Of a DNA stretch of 64,000 bases, positions 9,610 to 23,563 are shown in pieces. The position numbers and the translations under genes are program-made. This stretch comes from Camellia lanceoleosa (Eukaryota; Streptophyta; Magnoliopsida; Ericales; Theaceae): contig CM045762.1 in the NCBI GenBank assembly GCA_025200525.1, positions 129,569,679 through 129,633,678 on the forward strand, in the 5' to 3' direction. Below the pieces are notes generated by a model. That model worked only from the letters and a program-made list of their open reading frames with translations. It ran no database searches and had not been told where the DNA came from. Position 1 is the stretch's first letter, and every line of letters begins with the position of its first letter.

Positions 9610-10781
9610 AAGAATAAACAAGAAAAATATACATTTTAATATAGAAGAGATGAAAATATTTTTTTTTTATTTACATAATCAACAAATTATTGATGAAAAT
9701 AAGGACAAAGCATTGATTAAAATCATAAGGGAGTTTAATGTAATTATGTTAAAACTGTATGCCTTACTGTATTTTTTCTAAACCTCAATAGGAGATTGTT
9801 GTAATTTATCCAAGAAAATATTAAATAAGGATAAAAAAATGTATATATATATAGTAGCCGTGGACACACCCGATGAGTACGCTACTAAAGGTTACAAATT
9901 TTGATTTGAATCAAATTTTATTAGTTGTAGGAGGTTTTAATCTGGATGCTTACAGGAGACGTGACACTTACATTAGAGTATTGACCTCCTAAAATTAGGA
10001 TTGTAATATTTTTGTAACTGATTAAAAAAGTAAATGCATATAGAATTATGTAATGCTTATGAGGGTATTTTGAGAATTAAATTGTGAGACACTTTTTGTC
10101 AACACCTACTAAGGTGTTCACAAATTATAAATAAACTAGTGGGTATGTGCGCACTAGATGGATGTACTGTTTAATTTGTAAAATATAAATTTTAATTTTA
10201 ATTTAAAAGTTTATGTATGCTTTGTACTGCTCAAATAATAAAGATGTTTTTTATATCAACGGTCTTAGATTCAATTTTCATTCGCCTCATTATATAATTT
10301 TGTGTTTAAATAACTGTTGTAGGAGTATTTTGGAAAAATTCAAATTATGAAACGTAGACATTATGAAAAGCCTTCACTTTATAATAGATGAGACGTAGAC
10401 ACCATGAGAAGCTTTCACTTAATAATAGTATTAGTGGAGGTGGGCTACTAAATATGATTTCGTGTTTTAAATAACTGTTATGGGTGTATTTTGAAAAAAT
10501 TCAAAATATTAGATGTAGACATCATGAGAAACCTTCACTTTATAATAGTATTAGTAAGGGTGTTTTGTTAAATTTGTAAAAGTATAAATTTTTATTTTAA
10601 TTTAAAAACACATATATTGTGTGTTTCTCAAGTGGTAAGGGTCTGGTGGGGCCTTTTGTTAAATTTGTAAAATATCAATTTTAATTTTGATTTTAAAACA
10701 CACATATTGTGTGTCGCTTAAGTGATAAAGGTATTGTCTGCAAGATCGGCAGTCTTGGTTGCAAGTCTCAGCCTTCTCTCC
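9610..10781. repeat. Duplicated blocks a and b, first copy
   Basis: 9610-10045 aligns by eye with 46855-47290 (shared AAATTATTGATGAAAATAAGG, then AGGAGATTGTTGTAATTTAT). 10440-10781 aligns with 47430-47690 and with 44300-44600. The order is kept in both places, and block b continues at 15644 after the 4.86-kb insertion. No coding content. Confidence 0.75.
10711..10781 (+). repeat. tRNA-like SINE head (copy 1)
   Basis: GTGTCGCTTAAGTGATAAAGG resembles an RNA polymerase III A box and TCTTGGTTGCAAGTCT a degraded B box, at tRNA-like spacing. The same head occurs at 44498 and 47595 with AAGTGGTAAGG. No cloverleaf of a working tRNA forms, so this is likely a SINE relic. Confidence 0.4.
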
Positions 10782-13700
10782 TGTAGACACCCAATTTTTG
10801 ACCGCCCTTAAGACTTGGGCGCTACTGATTATTTACTTGGCAATGAAAGTTGTGCAGTGCAAAGGTTCGATTTCTTCAACAAGAGGAGCTTCAACTCCCA
10901 ACCTCACACCCCATTTTGGACCAAAGCCTTTTGACCGAAATGATTTTAGATTTTAAAACCCTCTCTTTCAAAATATTTTTGAAAGAAGTTTCTATGATGT
11001 TCCGACGTTCGCATTTCGTTAAATGTTGCGCTTTTTGGTAAATCGAGTAAGGACAAAGTGGAAATGAATGGAAGAGAGGTGAACTTTTTGACAAATCTTT
11101 CAAAACACCTTGTTTAGGAGTTTGGAGTTAAAGAAAATGGGAGAGGAGAGAAGAAAACTAGTTTGGGAGGAGTTCGGCATGAATCCGGGTAGGATCGAAA
11201 CTGAGCAGTCTTCACTCAAACAGCATAAATTTTTTCACAGTTGAAATTTTGATGTTAGGCTACCACCATTGGAAAGAAAACTTCAAGGGATTCAATTTAG
11301 GTTCAAGAATGACCTGCAAAGGAGTCCAGATGAAGGAGATATTCATATTTGAAGTTGGGCCCAAAAAGCAGATTTTTCTAGCCAACCAGAGGTGGAGAAT
11401 GCTGGCCATAAATGGGATTTTTTGGCCATGTGCCGGCCATGAATGGCCTATTACGGCCCCCTTCCGTCCAATAGTGTCCCATGCCGGCCAACAATGATGT
11501 AGTGCCGGCCATCAGTGATCCAGTGCCGGCCATTGATGCAAAAATCCAGTTTTCTACAGATATTTTACTTCCAGCTATTCCAGCTGTCTATTTTGGGATA
11601 TTTTCGACCAAGGCATGCATTCTTCCATATATAGAGAACTTTCTCTATGATTTTGAAGGGGAGAACAATTTAGTAAAGGTTTGGGAGCCTCTCTCTCTAG
11701 ATTTCTCTCTCTCTTGAGCATTTGTGCTTAAAGGCTAGCATACATCAAACTTTGGCTTATACATCCTTGATGAAAGTGGTTCAACTTTGGGCTGAGGCTT
11801 CTTTTGAGCTTTGGAAGGTGGTTTAAGCTCAAATTGTTGCTTAAGTGTTGTCTTCCCTTCAAGAGGTATAAGACTCACACTTTAAGTTTGTTTTGCCACC
11901 TTTGTAAACTGTTTTTGGGCTGGTTTTCAACTGTAAAAACCTCTATTTTTAAGGTTTAAAAATGTTGGCTTAAGCCTTGTTTGGTTAAGGGGTGGTTTCC
12001 CTCCTTTGCTCTTTGGCTTGTAAAGCATTTTGAGCAATTTTTCAAAGCTTTTGAAACAACATTTTCTTGGCTTTTTAACCACTAAATTGCAGAGAAATTT
12101 CAGTGGTAGAAAGTTGGTTTTGAGGACCAAAATAGGAGAGGGGTGGTCCCCCCTCCTCCTGTCTTGTTTACATGTGTTGATGGCCTAGTACTTGAGCATG
12201 CTTTTCTACCTTTTTGTAGTCTACTTCAAGCGTGTTTTTGGCCTTATTCTAACATGTTATAACTCTGTTTTTGGCTGGTTGGAGCACCTCTTGTTTGCTT
12301 CTTACACTTGTAGTGTAATTTTGTTCACTAGCCTAGCATGCCTAATGAGTTAGCCTATCATTCTAGCTTGTGTTAGCTCAACTCCAGCACATTTTTGCTA
12401 CTGATTTAGCATGCTTTAGCTCTGTTTTGGGTGGTCTTGGTCATATATGCTTTGCTTTGTATAGCTATAATGTAAATGGCCTTTACTAGGTTTGAGTTTT
12501 AGGGCCTCTAGAATGCTTTGCTTGTGATGTTTGCATGATATAGCATCATTTTGAATGTGATTTCATAGCATATATTATTGTCACACTCTCACATATCCCA
12601 CTCTTTCATTGCATTTGAGAGTTGTGCTTTGTGTCTTGTTTGTGAGCCAACATGCGAGCATGTTTTTCTTGCCTTTTGTGCCTAAGTTTCAGCATGTTTA
12701 GGTCACTGATTTGGCATAATTAAGCTCTGTTTTGAGCTGGTTTGATCACATGAGCTTTGCTTTATATGCTTGTAGTGCAATTGTGCTAAATTACCTAGCA
12801 CGTGCTATTGTTTTGGCCTCTTAATATAGCTATTCTTAGTTTATATCAAGCATATTTTAGAACTCTATTTAGGGTGTTTTAGGATTGTTTTGGACTGTTG
12901 GTCCCTTTTGAGCATTGTATTGCATGCCTCTAGTGTTGTGTCCTTCACTAGTTTCAATGCTTAAGTCTCTAACATGTTGTACATGAGTTGTTTGCATGTT
13001 AGAGTCTTGTGTTTCATGCCATTTCAGCACTGAAATTCTGCCATTGACATATTTATATAAACAAACATTTCGTATTTCAAAATGAAAGAAGTGAAACATT
13101 TTCATCCTTACATGGGGTGGAGAAAACATTCATCTGTGTTTTTTAATGTTCATAGGACCAAATTCTAAACGGATAAATGATGTACCAGAAATCGAAAGGA
13201 AGAACTTCCCTCGTTCCCTATTATTTTTGGTAATTTGCTCACTGAGTAGAATGCATCTCCTAATTGTTTGTTTAATCCCTAGGATTACTACCATGTTAGA
13301 CACGTGGTGCTCTAGGAGTTACCAATAATTTTCCGTATGCATAGCATTTGAAATAACACATCTTCCAATCTCAACCATTGGATTGTAATCTTAATGCATT
13401 AATTGCTATAATATAACTAAGGCTGCAAACGAGACAAGTCGAGCCAAACTTTAGTATGTTTGGGCTTGTTTATTAAGATTTTAACGAGTTCAAACTCGAA
13501 CTCAATAAAAATTTAACGAAGCGAGCTCAAGCCAAGTTGGTTTAGGCTTGACTTGAGCTAGAGTCTGTTCACGAGCCTTAATGAGCTAAAAAATTTACAA
13601 ATTCGTACTTATAAATAAGGCAAAAGTTACAATTAAAACTTTAATCTTCATTTTTCTATTTGCTTTGAGGATGGTTCACATTTGGACAAATCAATTAATA

Positions 13701-15643
13701 AATGGCTTGGTAACTTAAAATGTGTAAACAAGAATTGAACCAAGTATAACATGCTAAGATAAGCATGTTGTTGTGTTGCATTGCATTGTGTTCAATTGAA
13801 CGTTATATTGAACACAATGTAGATTGGTCCATTTCATACTCAAAGTGATGAAAATGAGCCAATCCCCTTTGTCTCCATTGCCTTTAATCATCCTTGATAA
13901 GGCAGTGGTCTTAGTGTCTTGCTTGTTGTGCATTTATTGAATATGTACAAGTTGGATCTTTGGCCATCATGCATTGAGATGCTTGATTGATGGTTTTGGA
14001 TCCAATGGTGTCTCTCCCTTGATGTTTTGAGATGATAGGGAAGGGCATAGTACACACATACCCTTGGGAAACCCTCCATTTTCCTCTGGTTTGAGCTCTG
14101 TTGCAGAATGGTGATGTAGCATACCAGTGGCCAGGAATGCCTCACTGATGGTCGGCACTGCTTCATCCTTGGCCGGCAATGCACATCCTTGGCCGCCAGG
14201 TGGCCGGCAGCAAGCATCCATGGTCGGCAGGCCACTAGTGCATTCCCCAGCATGGAATTGGTGAGGTGGAGCAAAAGTTCTTCAAGACACCCTAGAAACA
14301 AAGCCTTTCAAGAGCAAACCGGAAGGCTTTTCGAGGCGAGAAACCGAATGCATGCATGCATGTTCTTCAAACAGAGTTGAGGCAGTGTAGCTTAGTGCTT
14401 TGCTTATTAGATAGCATGAATTTGTAATTTAATTAATTTGTTAATTAGTTAAAATTTTGTAATAATTAGTAATTAGTTTGCTAGTTATTCAATTTGGTTG
14501 TGTAATAATTAGTCTAATTAGTTTAATTAGATTAGTTAGCTTAGCTTAGTTTAGATTAGCTTAGCTTATTTATTCGGACCCTTCTTCGGGAGGGCACAAT
14601 GTTGTAATAAGCGTCCTTGTGTGTGTGCATGTCTTCCAACCCCATGTCTTTCTCCCTTTTATTGAACCGTTTTCGATGGTTAGTTTTAGGACACATTTTT
14701 GATTAGCATACATTATACTTGCATACATTCATCATTCATTTATCTTGCATGTATCGAGGCTCGGCGCATCATTCAAACTGCATTGTATTTCAATATACCT
14801 ATTTGAATACATGTATCAAGTTATTGCATTCATATGCCATCTTAGATAGCCGAGCATATTTAGTTGCATTATTGCATGTGTTGCATTAGGCATCTTCGCA
14901 TAGTTAGGATCATGCATATTTCTAACTAGTTTTTGTTTTGGCTCGGAGTACACTGTAAGTTTTACGCTTTAGCATCCTTGCATGAGTGTAAGTGTTGCCA
15001 TGATAGCATGCTTGCCATGAGGCTATTTGCTTAAGTGTTTAATTGCATAAATGCTTGTGGATGAAGGCTTTGTTGCCTGAATTGGAACAACTCGATGAAT
15101 GTGAGTTTTAAGCCCATTTTGCGAAGTGACAAATCATGTTTTAAAGCCCACCCGAGGGTGGCAAATTTGCGCTTTAGCCCATTTGCAAGTGGCAATTCCA
15201 AACCATTTTCGAAAACAAACATGAGTTGTTTTGTTCCAATTCTTGCGATTTTAGTCTATACTTGTATGCTGTGCGCATCACATAGTAAAGTTAGCTAATA
15301 ATCAGATAAGAGCATATGAGGTTTATAAAACAACATATTATAGTTAGTAGAGGTCGATCCTTTGATCGAGCGAGCAGGGGCGCTCATTACATGACCTTCC
15401 CCTCTCGTACCCAAGTTCTCGAGCCGAGGCAACTTTGGTGATGACGGACACGTGACCTTTGGCATGACTCAGGGTTTCCTAAATTTTCCAAAATGATTTG
15501 CTAGATTTAGACTCTTTGGTGTTTATTAGTCTCACATTGCACTTTGTGAGATTAGATTCAGAACCGTGACAGGAGTCCGAACTGTAGGAGACCAATTCGC
15601 GCCTCTCCGAAAGGGGGGCGTGTGAAGAAAGTCGAGTGCTACA
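10782..15643 (+). mobile_element. 4862-bp TG...CA insertion, probably a long solo LTR
   Basis: The unit starts TGTAGACACCCAATTTTTG and ends GAGTGCTACA, giving terminal inverted repeats TGTAG/CTACA. It is flanked by CTCC at 10778-10781 and 15644-15647. The paralogous sites near 44565 and 47660 are empty and read straight through. There is no coding frame, no internal PBS or PPT, and the start is not repeated at the right end, so one long LTR fits best. LTRs of this size are known in Ogre-type Tat elements; a LARD-type element is an alternative. A TATA-like box near 11624 implies plus orientation. Short clusters of GCCGGCCA lie near 11440-11540 and, inverted, near 14150-14240. Confidence 0.75.
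11624..11635 (+). promoter_or_regulatory. TATA-like box in the long solo LTR
   Basis: CCATATATAGAG is followed by a CT-rich stretch (TCTCTCTAGATTTCTCTCTC), the pattern seen around LTR promoters in this window. It supports plus orientation of the unit. Confidence 0.35.
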
Positions 15644-16093
15644 CTCCATATAATTTTGTATTTTAAATAGTCAATAAGGACATATTGACGGTGACATAAT
15701 GATGGTGGTTATTATGGTGGTAGAATGACGGTGGTGGTGATTATGGCAACAGTGGCAGTAGTTGTAGAGGTGAAGGATTGTATAAATATTTATAAATTCA
15801 ATCAGAATTAAATAAGTTTTTTTTTTTTTTTTTTATCACTTAAAATTTTAGGTGAAGTACTAATAAATCTTAAAATGTGATCTTGTGAACTGTTTAGTTC
15901 TCTCTTTTTCCTTATGAACCCAAAAGTCCTATTAAATTATAAATTACACAAAATGGTAGTCACTTATTTGTTTGGGTTTAATTTTTGAGGGATAAAAGTG
16001 GGTTTCTCTAAATGTGAAATTATACATTTGGACAATCCGCACTATAGAGGTTTTGGATTTTCACTCATTTTGAAATAAATCCCGCATTACGAT
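15644..16093. repeat. Block b continued, then unique spacer
   Basis: 15648-15850 continues block b interrupted at 10781 and matches 48800-49110 (shared GGTGGTTATGGCAAC-like run, GAAGGATTGTA and AAATATTTATAAATTCA). From about 15860 to 16093 I see no partner and no gene. Confidence 0.65.
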
Positions 16094-18439
16094 TATCACG
16101 CCCCGAAAATTAACACAATATAGATTCATCAACTTCCATTGTTTTATGTAAACAGAAATAAGTCTCAATATTGACATCATCCTCAAATCTCCAACATTTG
16201 TATTTATTAACCATCAAGAGATTTACAAAAGATATTCCACATGCAAATATAAATTCAACATGTCTAAAAAAAAAATCTATAGCATGTGGCACAATAAGTC
16301 AAGTACAAATTAATGCTCCCAAGGGCTACAAATTCCAAGGCTTAAGCCCGGTTACACAAAAATGGTTTTTCGAACCCATATATATAAAGCCCTTGGCTTG
16401 TCAAAATGATTACAACAAAAGGAAAAGAGCATTGTGCTCTCAAAATATATTCCATGCCTCTAACTTAGCGGGATCACTACATCCTTTCTTGCACAAAATC
16501 CTATAGGGTGAGCACAAAATCTAATAGGAAAATCTTAACAAAGTATATATATTTTATACAATCTCATGGGATGAATACATATGCCATGCCATGTTCAAAA
16601 CATATATTTGTATCTTTTAAAACTTTTGTGAACTATGAAATCTTGAGAATTTAACAATTCAATAATTTCGACATAGTTCAAAGGAGCGGTAAATACGACT
16701 CGGGTAATCCCTAGATTGGTGTTTGCAAGTAGGCATAACAAGCACTACCAATCCCCACTTTACCGGTTGCTAACCGGAAGGCACGTGGTACTTTCTTCGC
16801 GCGTGTTTTCGGTCTTTCACCATAGACACTTAGGCCAACTTAACCAATATCAACTACACCCCCTCTTCGGACTTACCAACGTATTTATCCCAAAAGCAAA
16901 TCAATATGATCTTGTTTCACAAAACAATTTCCTTTCTCAAAGAAATACTTTTTCCAATACAATATTCAAAATCAATTGCATCAACGATAAAATGGAATGG
17001 CGATGCAAATGTTCAATGCAATAATAAAGTTCCATTTAAATATCTCAACAATGCCAATTCGAAAGGTGATGATAATGAAATCAAGTGTCAATGCAACATA
17101 TTTCTATATCAATGCCTTGAAATTTCTCAATTTATCCACACAATCCCCCATTATGATCAAATTTCACATCTCTTATCAATATAACATCATAATATATATT
17201 TTCCAAGAGACAATGTAATAACATCATCATTCATGTATTCTCCCATGTTAGACGTCATTTTCTAAACTCGATTTTCCAAGACAAACCAATAATAATTTTT
17301 AAAATCAACTATTCTTATTTCCTACATGAAATTCCCTTATTTGATACAACCATAGGAATTTCTCCATCATTTCTTCACATAACTATTTATCAAGTATCAA
17401 TTTCACAATATCTCAACTTTTTCGCAAAGCTGCCAAATTCTAAGGTTTCTACCAAAACAAGATTTTGTTCCATTTTTTTTTTTGAAAAGATTTTTCTAAA
17501 ACAACACCCACACCTAGAACATAACTCAAAATCTCAAAAGCTTTGGGAAAAGTAAATAAAATCATCTTCTAAAATCATCTAGGGTTCAACAATCCAAAAT
17601 CATAACTCAAACATGTAATAAATGTTCTAAACAAGCATAATCTTGCAATATATATATATATAACTCAAAGATTATCCTTACCTTTAGCTTAGGAGATGAA
17701 AATGAAGAAAATCCTAGAAATCAAAGTTGATAAAAACATGATCTAATTGGGTACAAATGTAACCCTCGTCGCCCTCTTCGATTTGGTGTAAAAAGCTCCC
17801 TCAAACTCTTGAAAATTTGAGCTAAATCTTAGAGAGAAGTTGGATTTGGGTGCGTTTTTAGAGAGAATTGAGAGAAAGAATGAATATATATATATATATA
17901 CAGTGAGAGAGAGAGAGAGAGAGAGGAGAGAAAAATCTGCAAAATATCTTTTGACATCAGTTTTGAGGAAAAGAGCACGAATTTCGAAACAAAAGCGCCG
18001 AAATCCGCCCGAGCAATTTCAATTCTACATGAGCGGAATTTCCAATCTGCATGAGCAAAAATTTTTTCCTTATGGGTGGATTGCTCTAGAAAGTTGCCTA
18101 GAAAATCCACCAAAAATCTGCTCGAGCGAGACCCACAATCCACTTAAGCGATTTTCTGCCCAGAAAACTCTAAAATTTTTGGAAAACTCTGTGAGGATCC
18201 GCTAAGTCAGTTTTCAATCTCGCACAAGCGGTTATGCCTAGAAACTGAGAATTGATTTTGTATTTCAAAACAAGTTCCAAAGCCCAAAACTCAAAATTTT
18301 TAACCCGAAAAATTTAAGTGAGGTTAAGTAGGAGTAGAAAGGGAATCTCAACGACTCGATACGGTAAACAAAACACTGAAAGAAATGCATATTACCCCAC
18401 TACACAATACTATTCAAGCCCAAAACTCGGGACATCACA
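16094..18439 (-). repeat. 3' LTR of element B
   Basis: It spans about 2.35 kb and is similar along its length to 24095-26415. The plus-strand end GGGACATCACA gives TGTGATGTCCC as LTR start on the minus strand; the other terminus reads TATCACGCCCC, with TG changed to TA. It includes a TA/GA microsatellite near 17887-17930 and degraded GAGC-type motifs near 18009-18126. Confidence 0.88.
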
Positions 18440-18452
18440 ACCGCCCCCTTTT
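18440..18452 (-). other. Polypurine tract of element B
   Basis: The minus strand reads AAAAGGGGGCGGT directly before the LTR start TGTGATG. This is the plus-strand primer site of the element. Confidence 0.75.
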
Positions 18453-18826
18453 AGAAAATTTTGCCCTCGAAATTTGGTTATATCTCTCACTAACACCTCC
18501 AAAGAACAAGAACAAGAACAAAACAACAAGGCTCCAAGTGGTAACAACCACACAAATGACAAAATGAATCCATAATAACAACAAATCAATTATAACATGG
18601 AGATCTCAATCTCAACATCTTACTATCATTGTCAAAATCTTTCCATGGGCCAAGGCCACAATCCAGCAACCACTAATATGATAATCATAAGCATGAGTTC
18701 AACAACAATTGTAACAATCCTACAACAGTTCTCATGCTCAAAAGACAACAACAATCATAACAACAAGTGGTCTACAATTTCGATGATTTATTCTTAAACA
18801 TAAGAGAAATTACAATCTAGAACAAA

Positions 18827-20140
18827 CTAAGTGTTCTTAAACAAATCTGGATACTTGGAACGGACTTTTGCCTCCTGTTGCCAAGTTGCTTCCTCAATCC
18901 CATGGTGCCTCCACAACACCTTCACTAACGGTATGGTTTTGCCCCATAACATTTTTTTCTCGGGCATCTAAATTTTGAACTAGTCGTTCTTCATATGCGG
19001 CATTGTCATCTACCTCCAAATCAACCCAATCAAGTATATGTGACGGGTCGGGGTTCATACTTCCTAAGCATAGATACATGGAACAAGTTGTGAACCCTAG
19101 CAAGCTGTGGTGGTAAGGCCACATGGTATGCTACTTCTCCAATCCAATCTAAAATCTCAAAAGATCCAATAAACTTTGGAGACAACTTTCCATTCTTACC
19201 AAATGTCATCAAATCCCATCTCAGTGAGAATTTAAGAAACACATGGTCACCAACCTTGAAAGATAGAAGTTGTCTTTTCTTATCGGTATAACTTTTCTGT
19301 CGATTTTGAGCCGTAGCTAACCTCTTTCAAATGAGAGAAACTTTCTTAGTCGTTTCTCTAACAATCTCTGAGCCTAACATTGATGCATCACCTACCTTGG
19401 CCCAACAAAGTAGTGATCTACAAGGCCTCAAACGGTGCCATCTCGATACTAGCTTGATAACTATTGTTATGGGCGAACTCAATCAATGATAAGTGTCTTT
19501 CCCAAGACCCTTTGAAATCAAGGACACAAGCTCTAAGCATGTCCTCCAAAATCTGAATAGTACGCTCTGATTGCCCATCGATTTGACGAAGATAAACAGT
19601 ACTAAAGGTCAACTTAGTTCTCAACGCTTGTTAAAGACTTTGCCACAACTGGGCAGTGAAACGAGGATCTCTATTCGAGACAATGGTCACAGGGACCCCA
19701 TGAAGTCGAACTATCTCTATAATGTACAACTTTGCCAAATGCTCAATTGAGTCGCCGGTGCGCATTGGAATGAAGTGTATAAACTTAGTCAACCTATCAA
19801 CAATCACCCAAAGGACATCATTGCCCCGTTGTGTTCTAGGAAGCCCTGCTACAAAATCCATGGTAACAGGCTCCTATTTCCACTCGGCTATCGGTAAGGG
19901 TTGTAGCAAACCCGCTGGCTTTTGGTGCTCAACCTTCACTTATTGACAAGTAAGGCATTTAGAAACAAATAAGGTGACGTCTTGCTTCATTCCCCTCCAC
20001 CAATACTGACGACTAAGATCCTACTACATTTTGGTGCCTCCTGGATGTACCGCAAGATATGAGTGGTGAAATTCTTGGAGTACCTCTTCTCTATAAGATT
20101 CCGACACAAACAAATGGTCTAGATATCTTACACTTAAATC
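18827..20140 (-). pseudogene. Integrase with chromodomain of element B
   Basis: Minus-strand fragments give the zinc-binding region, the catalytic core (19861-19418) and the C-terminal part (19242-18827). The core has the first Asp at residue 2 of its frame (MDFVAGLP). The second catalytic position reads VSNRDPRF, Asn at codon 19675-19673 instead of Asp. The Glu is present in GQSERT. The C-terminal part carries KLSPKFIGSFEIL and a chromodomain-like end with DLEVDD, ATWQQEAKVRSKYPDLF and stop at 18827. The chromodomain targets chromovirus insertion to heterochromatin. At least two stops and two frameshifts interrupt it. Confidence 0.85.
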
Positions 20141-20299
20141 CGAGTGTATGTTCAAACCCTTCTATTCCTTCTTATTGGAGATCCTATCACAGATAGTCTC
20201 AACCTTACGGTCACCTTGTTGCGCCTCTACGACTCTACTAATGAAGGTAGGTTGAGCAATCAAGGTAAACAAGATAGCACCCTCGCTAGACTCGCCCAA

Positions 20300-21760
20300 T
20301 TGCAAATGAAACTCATCGATATCGCCTAGCATATCCCATTCCTAAATGGCCACACTTGCCAAACTACTAACAGATTTTCAACTCAAGGCATCGGCCACTA
20401 CATTGGCCTTTCCTGGATGATAGTGTAACTCAAAGTCATAATCTTCCATAAATTTTATCCATCTCTATTGGCGTAAATTTAAATCTTTTTGAGAGAAAAA
20501 AAAATTTAGACTCTTATGATCGAAGAAAACATCAAACTTCTTACCGTACAAATAATGCCTCAAATCTTCAAAGCAAATATTACCGCCGCCAATCCTAAGT
20601 CATGAGTGGGGTAGTTCTTCTCATGAGTTTTCAATTGTCGTGAATCATAGGCTACAGCCTTTCCTTCTTGCATCAATACACAACCAAGTCTATCCCAGGA
20701 CGCATCACAATAAACGGTATAACCCAAGCCTCTTTTTGGAATTATCAAAACCGGTGCGGTGGTGAATCTAGCCTTTAGTTCTTTGAATGACTTCTTACAA
20801 GTCTCTTTCCATACAAATTTGACACCTTTCCTTGTCAACCTGGTCAACGGTGCAGCTAGTTTAGAGAAGTTCCTTACAAAACGATGATAATACCCTACTA
20901 ACCCTAGGAAGCTCCTGATTTCAAAAATATTTTTAGGTTGGTTCCAATCTTACATGACATCTATCTTAGAAGAGTCTATAGTTACACCTTCTCTTGACAC
21001 AACATGCCGCAAAAACTTCACTTCAATCAATTAAAACTTGCATTTCTCAAATTTAGCATACAGTTGGTGCACCCTAAGCAAGTCAAGCACTATCCACAAG
21101 AGTTTATCATGTTCCTCCTCGAAGGTTGAATAAATTAAGATGTCATCCACAAAGATGACCACAAAGCGGTCTAAGAATTCTCAGAAGACTCGATTCATCA
21201 AGTTCATAAAGGAAGCAGGAACATTGGTTAAACCGAAAGGCATTACTAGAAATTCATAATGGCCATAATGCGTAAGAAATGCCATTTTCTGGATATCCTC
21301 TTCCCGAACTCTCAACTGATGGTACCCGATCTCAAGTCTATCTTCGAAAAGCAATGAGACCCCCTAAGTTTGTCAAATAAATCATTTATTCTGAGTAGAG
21401 GATACTTGTTCTTAACAGTAACTCAATTCAACTTGTGGTAATCAATACATAACTACAATGACCCATCATTCTTCTTTGTAAAGAGAGTCGGCACTCCCCA
21501 AGGTGAAGTACTAGAGCGAATGAGGCCCTTGTCTAAAAGTTCTTGGAGTTGAATCTTCAACTCATGCAATTTTGCGAGTGCGAATCTATATGGTGCCATG
21601 GAAATTGGTGTCATGTCAGGCACCAAGTCAATGGAGAACTCAATCTCCCAGTAGGGTGGCAAACTAGTTAGATCCTCGAAAAAAAATATTCGGACATTCA
21701 CAAACTAACCTCTGCAATTCTACGCGGACCCCGTCACTCTCACTATCTAAGAAAGTTGCA
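20300..21760 (-). pseudogene. Reverse transcriptase and RNase H of element B
   Basis: The RT N-terminal region (21701-21453) has [10 protein letters not shown] and APYRFA. The palm continues in broken frames and keeps FVDDILIYS near 21130-21160. RNase H follows at 20847-20380 with [14 protein letters not shown], the [18 protein letters not shown] region and YHPGKANVVADALS. Several stops and a frameshift separate these parts. Unlike element D, the whole RT and RNase H region is still present, which makes B the reference for D's deletion. Confidence 0.82.
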
Positions 21761-21780
21761 AGAAGACTATTGAGCTCACC

Positions 21781-23563
21781 GGTAACGCCCTGAAATAATT
21801 ATAATAAACCATCCACTACAATAAGTAAATAACAATGCAAAACATAATATAATATCCGTCCATTACATAAGATTCAGTTGTACAAAAGTATGACACATGC
21901 GAATATACATTCATAAGTTCTAACCCTAAATCTACAGCATGCGTTAATAACAAGTATGTGAAATAGAAGTTAAACAGATAAGAGAAATGCCCTGAAGGCT
22001 ATAACTTTCCAAGACTATACTTGGTTACATTTCTTTCCCAAAATCATGTCATGCTCAGTTTATATCTCAATTCTCAAGTCATGTCTTTTACAATGGAAAA
22101 CAATGGGGAAATCTCAACCAGTACAACCTTTCACGAATATTTTGTTTGCTAGAAACCGTCAAACGGCACCCATGTAAATGGAGTTGATACAAGCACTACT
22201 ATTTCCATTTTACAGATATTTCATCCGCGGGAACTGACACCCATGTATACGCGCGTTTTTTGAGAATTTCACCCTGAACACATAGGGCAACTTAATTTGG
22301 TGATACACACCTCTTTTCTAGTTTCACCATTTTTTTCAAAATCATATACATTTGCAATGTATTAAATAAGCAACAATGTTTAATGTACATAGATGAGAGA
22401 TTAGTTTCAATTCACCTAATCCTCATGCAATTTCAACAATAATCATAGCTATCTTCCACCGATAGCCCAAAACAAATATTTCTAAACAAATATAAAATCT
22501 CCAATACAGATAAACTTTCCAAAATTCAAGATGTGAAAGATAATACATAGTCAACTCTACCATCCATATCAATATCCATCCAATTTCACATTTTCAATAT
22601 CAATTCCATTTATTTATACAAAAATTATTATTTGAGACGTTTAGGACAAAACTCCTTTTTTCTTCCAAAATTCATTCCAAGTACCAAATCAACAATTTTA
22701 ACATAACTCAACCTCATTTCCAATTCCACAACTATTTTCAATAAATCCAATTTAAAACCCCTCTTTTGATTTTAAACCAAAGCCCTAGGTTTATTGAAAA
22801 TCCTTTTAAATCACAAGATTGTTTTATAAAAACAAATAACTAAGTTAAAAATCATAAAAGAGTGTAGAGAATCCCTACCTCGAAGCTAGAAGACCAAGGA
22901 GATAATGGAGAAACCTTAAGGAATCCGAAATCCAACTTTGCTCGGATGAAAACGAAACTCTAAGTGAGTTATACCTTTTTCTCAAAGGGAGTAGGGTGAA
23001 AAAAAAAATCAATGGATCTAAGTGTTTTAGAAGAGAGAATGTAAGTTTAGAGAGAGAAAGTCTTAACTTAGGGCTTTTAGAAAGTTTAGAGAGAGATATA
23101 TGAAAAAGTGATGTAAAATGGCCTTTTATGAATTGATATATGCACAGCTCGCTCAAGCGCAAGACTTGTCGCTCGAGTGACCATACACAATAAATTGTTC
23201 AGCTCGAGCACAAGAAGCCTCACTCGAGCGCATAATACACACTTCCAATAGTTTTGCCGACAGAGGTCATCGCTCGAGCGTAAGAACCTTCGCTCGAGCG
23301 AAGAATACAAACTCCTAGTATTTTTGCAGACCTGCAAAAGTATTGGAGTTCTACAAGGACCGCACGAGCGAAAGGACAAAAATTTGGGCAACAAATATTT
23401 GAAAAACAAGCTACCAACCTGTTCCAAACACAACCACCACAACCCAAAAACCCAACTCAAAGAGGTGTATGTAGAAACAAGACAAGACATGAATAACTAT
23501 AAAAGACAACGTAACTCGAATTCAACACATACAATGGTTCAGGTCTGAATTAGAACCGCTATA
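21781..23563 (-). repeat. Solo LTR nested in element B
   Basis: A comparison with element D shows that 1783 bp interrupt the stretch between protease and RT. The flanks TCACC (21776-21780) and TCATC (23564-23568) both correspond to one site in D and look like a 5-bp target duplication with one change. The ends GGTAACGCCC and GCTATA fit TGTAACGCCC and GCTACA after decay, as in related LTRs. It contains several CTCGAG palindromes between 23172 and 23298. The family differs from the LTRs of B and D. Confidence 0.72.

Noticed and set aside
22875..23490. Minus-strand frames of 75-134 codons in the LTR nested in element B
   Set aside because: They lie wholly inside the LTR, have no recognisable domain, and are not matched by a frame in other LTRs.
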